This document shows, one piece after another, positions 59,680 to 64,000 of a stretch of 64,000 nucleotides of DNA. This DNA is from Trichosporon coremiiforme (Eukaryota; Basidiomycota; Tremellomycetes; Trichosporonales; Trichosporonaceae), in contig BCJJ01000019.1 of the NCBI GenBank assembly GCA_039545355.1, positions 432,076-496,075 on the forward strand. Direction: 5' to 3'. A program made the position numbers and the translations under genes. How positions within the stretch are numbered: the first letter of the stretch is position 1; each line of letters starts with the position of its first letter. The notes under the pieces were generated by a model, which saw only the letters and a list, made by a program, of their open reading frames with translations, made no database searches and had not been told where the DNA came from.

Positions 59680-59928
59680 CTAGTCGACAGAGATGCGGTA
59701 GCGGTCCTTCACATCATAAAACGTTCTTCGGAGGTCGCGGAAGTTTCTGTTCTCCTCGTGCGGGTTAAGGAGCATGAAGACCACGATAACGAGGAAAACG
59801 GAAATCACGGCGACGGATGCTATTCTTCGTCCGACAGTGGCGAGAGCGTCGTTGCTGCCGTAGGGTGACACTGCAGGAACGGGGAGCAATTCGTCCGCGA
59901 GCGACGGATAACGACGATGCTGTGACAT
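59680..59928 (-). CDS. Small single-pass membrane protein, unknown
   Basis: Single exon, 82 aa. The start is the Met opening MSQHRRYPSLADELLPVP. One clear membrane segment lies at about 37-54 (ASVAVISVFLVIVVFMLL), flanked by an Arg-Arg on the N side and a charged C-terminal half (FRDLRRTFYDVKDRYR). The positive charges before the segment suggest a cytosolic N-terminus, but charges on both sides are similar. I recognise no family. It is divergent from the Fmp30-like gene over 357 bp. A small protein with this clear design is likely real, though no homology supports it. Confidence 0.6.
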   Translation of the reverse strand: MSQHRRYPSLADELLPVPAVSPYGSNDALATVGRRIASVAVISVFLVIVVFMLLNPHEENRNFRDLRRTFYDVKDRYRISVD

Positions 59929-60285
59929 GTCGAGCGTGTGGTGTAACAAGCAGTAACGAGAAGTAATGCGAAGTGACAATCGGGAATGTCGAGAGTGCTA
60001 GTGTGGTGATGTCTCGCCCCGCTCGCGGCCATTTAAAGTGGCTTCGTGGGCTTCCCGTCTTCTGGACACTCTTGCCGGATCGATTGTGTGTGTTTGTTAT
60101 TCGCCGACGACTGAACAACGAGGATAACGCAGAACTTTTGAGACGCGACCTGGCGCATACGATATATCGACCTCCGTAATCCGTGCACAGCCGACGGAGC
60201 AGCCCGTGCCGGAAACACGTGCTTTTCATAAACAATTTCGGGGGCGGAGGGTTAACTCTCCTGTATCTACCCACACCTCCACGAA
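59929..60285. other. Divergent promoter, small membrane protein / Fmp30-like
   Basis: 357 bp, no gene. Shared upstream region only. Confidence 0.5.
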
Positions 60286-61891
60286 ATGCTGCAAGCTCTG
60301 CGGCGTGCGGCCGTCGTCATCCCGTTGGCCTGGACGGGAGCATGGCTCGGCTATTATGGTGAGTTTTCTAGACGCGTATGCATGCATTAACGCCCTCAGC
60401 GTACACCGATACCGTCCGACGCGCCAACATCAGGAGCCGAAACCGCGAGCTTGAAAAGGCGCTAGCGGACATCCCGAGCGCTGGCGTCTCCCCGATCGCG
60501 AGCGAGGAGGAGAAGGAGGCCCTCAAGAAGCGGTAAGTCTACTTTGCATGTGGCAACAGTAGCTGACAAGAAAGCTTCGCCAGCTTCAAGCGCGCCGGCC
60601 GATACTGGAACCTGTTCCCCGAGTGGCGCGAGCAAGGTGCCTGGGTTAGTCCACCAGCCCTTGGAGTTTACTGACGCCGCAGGAATGGGCTTGGTGGAAA
60701 CTGATCTTGTCTACGTTAAACGGAAAACTCTTCTTCTTCAATGGGTAGGTGTTCAGCTTGACTAACACTGACGATAGTGACATCCCAAAGGAAACCCCGA
60801 TCCCGGATCTGCCTGTTGAAGAACCGGACTTCGCGACTCTGTTTGGAAAGAATGCTCCCCCGGCGCCTACGAACGGCGTTGGAGTCCGGACAACGATTGG
60901 TGGCGCCGATGTTGATGTTACGGACAAGCTCACGATGACTTGGGTTGGTAAATGCAGCGGTTCTTCGCTGACACCATTAGATGGGACAGTCGACAAACTT
61001 TGTTACTCTGGACAAGCTGGCTATTCTGACCGACCCCGCCCTTCAACACCGGACTATTCCCTCTGCTCTAGCTCCCGAACGCCTCCGCCCTCCTCCCTGC
61101 AACTACGAGGACCTGAAGCGCGTTGACCTTGTTCTTGTTTCACACAAGTACGTTTACGCCTTGCCTATCTCCCAGTTAACGCGCAGCCACTATGACCACC
61201 TTGACCCCGAAGCTGTTCGCGAGTATGGCGACAGCTGCGAATGGGTTGTGCCTACAGGTGCCGGAAACTATCTGCGACGGTTGGGCGTCACACGCGTCAC
61301 CGAGTTGGAGTGAGTCAACCTTAGAAGATTGAACTGACACGCAGCTGGTGGCAGGAGAAGAAGCACAAGCTGGTGCGCCCTGGCCAGAAGGACAAGACGT
61401 ACACCATCACCTGCGTTCCTGTCATGCACTGGTCTGCGCGCAGCCCTGCCGACACGAACGCCACGCTATGGGCCGGCTTCCATGTCAAGTCGGACGACAA
61501 CAAACGCTCCTTCATCCACATGGGCGACACCGGATACTCCGAAACACTCTTTGCTGCGGTCGGCCGCGTTCTGGGCCCGATCGACCTTGCTGCGATTCCC
61601 ATCGGGTCCTACGAGCCCAGGTGGCACATGCACCTGCAGCACACCGACCCGGAGGGTGCGGTCCGCATGGCGCTCAACATGGGTGTCAAGAAGAGCGTCG
61701 GCGTGCACTGGGGCACCTGGATCATGTCTGACGAAGCTTGTGAGTGGCTTGTGTAGCCTATGCCTGTGTGGCGACCGCTAACAGCAGACAACATGCCTCC
61801 CATTGATCTGGACATAGCGCGCAAGAAGCTCGGCGTCAGCGAGGAAGCCTTCTGCACGCTTCCGGTTGGTCGGACAATCGTCGTTGAGTAA
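60286..61891 (+). CDS. FMP30: Fmp30/NAPE-PLD-like metallo-beta-lactamase-fold phosphodiesterase
   Basis: Nine exons encode 430 aa: 60286-60358, 60400-60532, 60575-60644, 60683-60744, 60778-60943, 60981-61147, 61187-61309, 61345-61739, 61788-61891. Known role of the family: zinc enzyme releasing N-acylethanolamine from N-acyl-phosphatidylethanolamine; yeast Fmp30 is a mitochondrial inner-membrane protein. An N-terminal hydrophobic segment (about 9-25, AVVIPLAWTGAWLGYY) may anchor it. TWMGQSTNFV replaces the usual TW.GH.T, and LAILTDP follows. The zinc motif HNHYDHLD (HXHXDH) is formed across an exon junction. VPVMHWSAR, HMGDTGYS, IPIGSYEPRWHMH and VHWGTW supply the other metal and lipid-pocket positions. 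The Gln in MGQST in place of His is a small oddity. Confidence 0.88.
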
Positions 61892-62061
61892 GGGCTTTCG
61901 AACAATCTTGTTTTGATCCCCCACATCATCCATACCTACTCTGCATTTAGAATTAGACCCCTGTAGAATGTATATCTGTGATTCATGAGAGATGCTGATA
62001 CATGCTTTGCGTTATATCACAATCAGATGTCGATGCTAGATTGACTTTTAACGTCCACTTC

Positions 62062-62538
62062 TTAAAGCTGGTTCCTCTGCTGCTCGATCTGCTGGACAAT
62101 GTACAGCGAGGTGTCGAGGAAGCGGTCAACGCAGTTTTCGATGCACGCGGCCTCAGACCTGCACGTCAGTCCTCACTCGATCCGTTCAACCGCGTCAGTT
62201 CAACTTACTTAGAGAACTTGGCGCTGATGCTGCCGGTCATGCAAGTCTTCCAGCCTGACGTCAGCTAACGATCTCTGCTGTCGAGTCCACAGTAGCCAAG
62301 AAGGCACAGCGGATCCGATCAATTTCGACAAGGGCCGCTTTCCTGATAGCAGCGTGCAAGCTACTCACATCGGTCGGTGAGCTCGTGGACGCTGGCCTGG
62401 ACCTTGGCCTTAGCCTCCTCCTGGGCGATGAACTCGCGGAGCTCGGCCTGAACGATTGTTAGCACCATCAAAAGCCATGTAACAAACCTGAGAAGCGGCG
62501 TCGAGCTGGGGAACGTTGGCCTGCTGGGAAGAGCTCAT
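62062..62538 (-). CDS. TIM8: Small Tim chaperone Tim8
   Basis: Four exons, 62538-62488, 62447-62369, 62254-62209 and 62158-62062, encode 90 aa. Known role: with Tim13, carries hydrophobic precursors such as Tim23 across the intermembrane space. The twin CX3C motif is CWKTC and CIENC, 14 residues apart. The helix before it (ELREFIAQEEAKAKVQASVH) and after it (VDRFLDTSLYIVQQIEQQ) match Tim8 better than Tim9, 10 or 13, because of the VDRFLDTS signature. The four short exons match the intron density here. It shares a 200-bp upstream region with the FAM32A-like gene. Confidence 0.9.
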
Positions 62539-62738
62539 TTTCAATGTAAATAAAGCGCGAAGGTGCAACTCGTAAGTGCGGCAAGTGATTTCGGCTCAAT
62601 ATCCCAACTTTCAGGTGGCAAGCCGATAAAAATACGTGTGACCACGTGGCCTGATAAGCCGCCTCCGGTGACGGTCGCTGAGGTCATATCGGCTTTGTTT
62701 TCGTCCTGCAGTATTCCGCCGCCAGCCCATAGCCCATC

Positions 62739-63288
62739 ATGAGCGACTACACGGTGCACCGCCCTGGTGGTGCGCTCAAGTTCAAGGGCGATGATGGCAA
62801 GTGAGTCCAGCTGCTCGGGGAACGGAAGCTGACTTGTTGCAGGAAGAAAAAGAAGAAGAAATCGCACTCGTCCTCCTCATTAGCGGCCGAGGGCGCCGCG
62901 ATCGAGACGAAGCGCGAGCATTCGTCCAAGAAGGACAGTGCGAGGGATCGCGACGTCCGCGAGGACTCAAAGGACCGGGACAGCCGGGGATCAAGTGCGG
63001 CGCCGGCCAGTGCGAGCGCCAGCCCTGCTCCACCTTCGAGTGCTTCGAGGAAGACGGCGGCTGAGCTTCGTTATGAGGAGGTGCAGCGGAAGAGGGTAAG
63101 CTTTGCGGTTGATTCTTGAGCTGACAGCAGCGTGAGGAGAGGGCTCGGAAAACGGCGCACCAAACTCACAAAGATCGCCTGAACGATTACAATTCGAAGC
63201 TGGAGCGCTTGAGCGAGCACCACGACATGCCTCGAGTGAGTTCGCTATCTAGTGTTCAGTCGCTAACTCTCAGATCGGTCCCGGCTAA
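62739..63288 (+). CDS. FAM32A homologue (DUF1754), spliceosome-associated
   Basis: Four exons, 62739-62800, 62843-63095, 63131-63235 and 63274-63288, encode 144 aa. In known human spliceosome structures FAM32A helps stabilise the 3' splice site during exon ligation; the same role here is inference. It opens MSDYTVHRPGGALKFKGDD, then Lys-rich KKKKKSHS, matching the LKLKG...KKKKK start of the family. A Ser/Ala/Asp-rich middle follows, and the end AHQTHKDRLNDYNSKLERLS then EHHDMPRIGPG is the conserved family tail (KTHK.R...FN..L..L.EH.D.PK..). The last exon is only 15 nt. The start is the first ATG after a C-rich leader. Confidence 0.85.
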
Positions 63289-64000
63289 GATATATCATGT
63301 TGCATATGTATTACCTTGTTGTCTGTTCCTTCTCATCTTATCGCAGACCATGCTCGCATGACCGCATGACGATATAATCGCTTGCAGTATGGTAGTTTAG
63401 CGAAGAGACCGCAGGCCGGGGCTCTGATCGTCGTCACGCTCTCTCCTCATTCTCATCATTCAATTGGTAGAGCTCGAGTCGGGGTCGTAATCCTCGGTCT
63501 CTTGGGATAATGTGGGCCACATTTTTCAACGGTCCCGCTGGTGGGTGAGCGTTGGAGGATCCCTGCCACTTCGTTAAAGGATCACAGTCAGTTCGTGCTA
63601 TTTTGGCGGTCCCAAGTCGGCGCCCATCTTGTCTTTGCCAAGTGTTTCTCCGCACACCCGCTCGCTAGCAAAGTTGCGCACCTAAGCGCTGTCGTTTCCG
63701 GGGATTACGGCTCATGCGGCGCCAGCAGCGGCCATCTTGGTGCGATTTCGGGAATGCGATTGATCTAGATTTATAGGAGCTACAGGGCGGTTGCCTCGGT
63801 CTGCAGCATTGTTGCGTCATTCTTCTCGGTTATCGAGTCCCTCTATGATCTCGACCGGAACAATGTTTCATCCTGGCAGCCTGTCACCGTGCATGAACAT
63901 GATATGGTTCACAAAATCAAGGCACATGGAAACTACTAGACCACGCTGACCTTCCGAGCTGCTGAACGGTAGGTAGACGTTACTCGGTGGGAAGATGGAT
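63289..64000. other. Right flank, no supported gene
   Basis: 712 bp to the window edge. On the minus strand near 63470-63510 a short frame ends in acidic DYDPDSSSTN, which could be the last exon of a gene running leftward, but no upstream exon could be joined. The remaining sequence shows no motif. Confidence 0.4.

Noticed and set aside
63465..63500. A tRNA-like AATTGGTAGAGC D-loop sequence
   Set aside because: The D stem does not pair, and no anticodon arm, T arm or acceptor stem can be drawn.

Overview
The window looks like a nuclear chromosome segment from a basidiomycete yeast or yeast-like fungus, most likely a tremellomycete. This placement is an inference from three things: the protein families, the intron density (up to 13 exons per gene, most introns about 30-130 nt), and GC-rich coding sequence. 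Introns have a branch motif (CTGAC/CTAAC) sitting only a few bases from the acceptor AG. I assembled genes by hand by joining reading frames at GT...AG borders. Every multi-exon model below keeps an open frame through all junctions.

Left part (1-20.5 kb): the 3' end of an unknown gene; mitochondrial ribosomal protein uS17m (-); a disordered protein (+); a siderophore-iron MFS transporter (-) with GATA-factor sites upstream; an unknown membrane protein (+); the complex I assembly methyltransferase NDUFAF7 (-); a second MFS transporter (+); a small, probably N-myristoylated protein made of two copies of an unrecognised Cys/His module (+); an intron-containing tRNA-Glu(CUC) (+); and a BLM/Sgs1-type RecQ helicase with an HRDC domain (+).

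Middle part (20.5-37.6 kb): about 10.7 kb with no convincing gene, lower GC and many small tandem repeats. It passes into a very pyrimidine-rich leader ahead of a large disordered protein (31.3-35.1 kb). A further 2.5 kb gap follows.

Right part (37.6-64 kb) is gene-dense. It holds the sterol glucosyltransferase Atg26/Ugt51 (+), NDUFB7 (-), a second RecQ helicase (+), RNase P/MRP subunit Pop5 (-), argininosuccinate lyase (+), TAF11 (-), a Zn2Cys6 transcription factor (-), the exosome nuclease Rrp6 (-), mitochondrial ribosomal mL46 (+), a tiny single-pass membrane protein (-), an Fmp30/NAPE-PLD-like hydrolase (+), Tim8 (-) and a FAM32A homologue (+).

Genes are mostly housekeeping and do not form one pathway. 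Several act in mitochondria (uS17m, NDUFAF7, NDUFB7, mL46, Tim8, probably Fmp30). Two RecQ helicases lie 24 kb apart. No CRISPR array, virus, plasmid, rRNA operon or clearly intact transposon was seen. The most novel-looking items are the myristoylated tandem-module protein, the gene-free block, and the iron-responsive GATA sites at the siderophore transporter.
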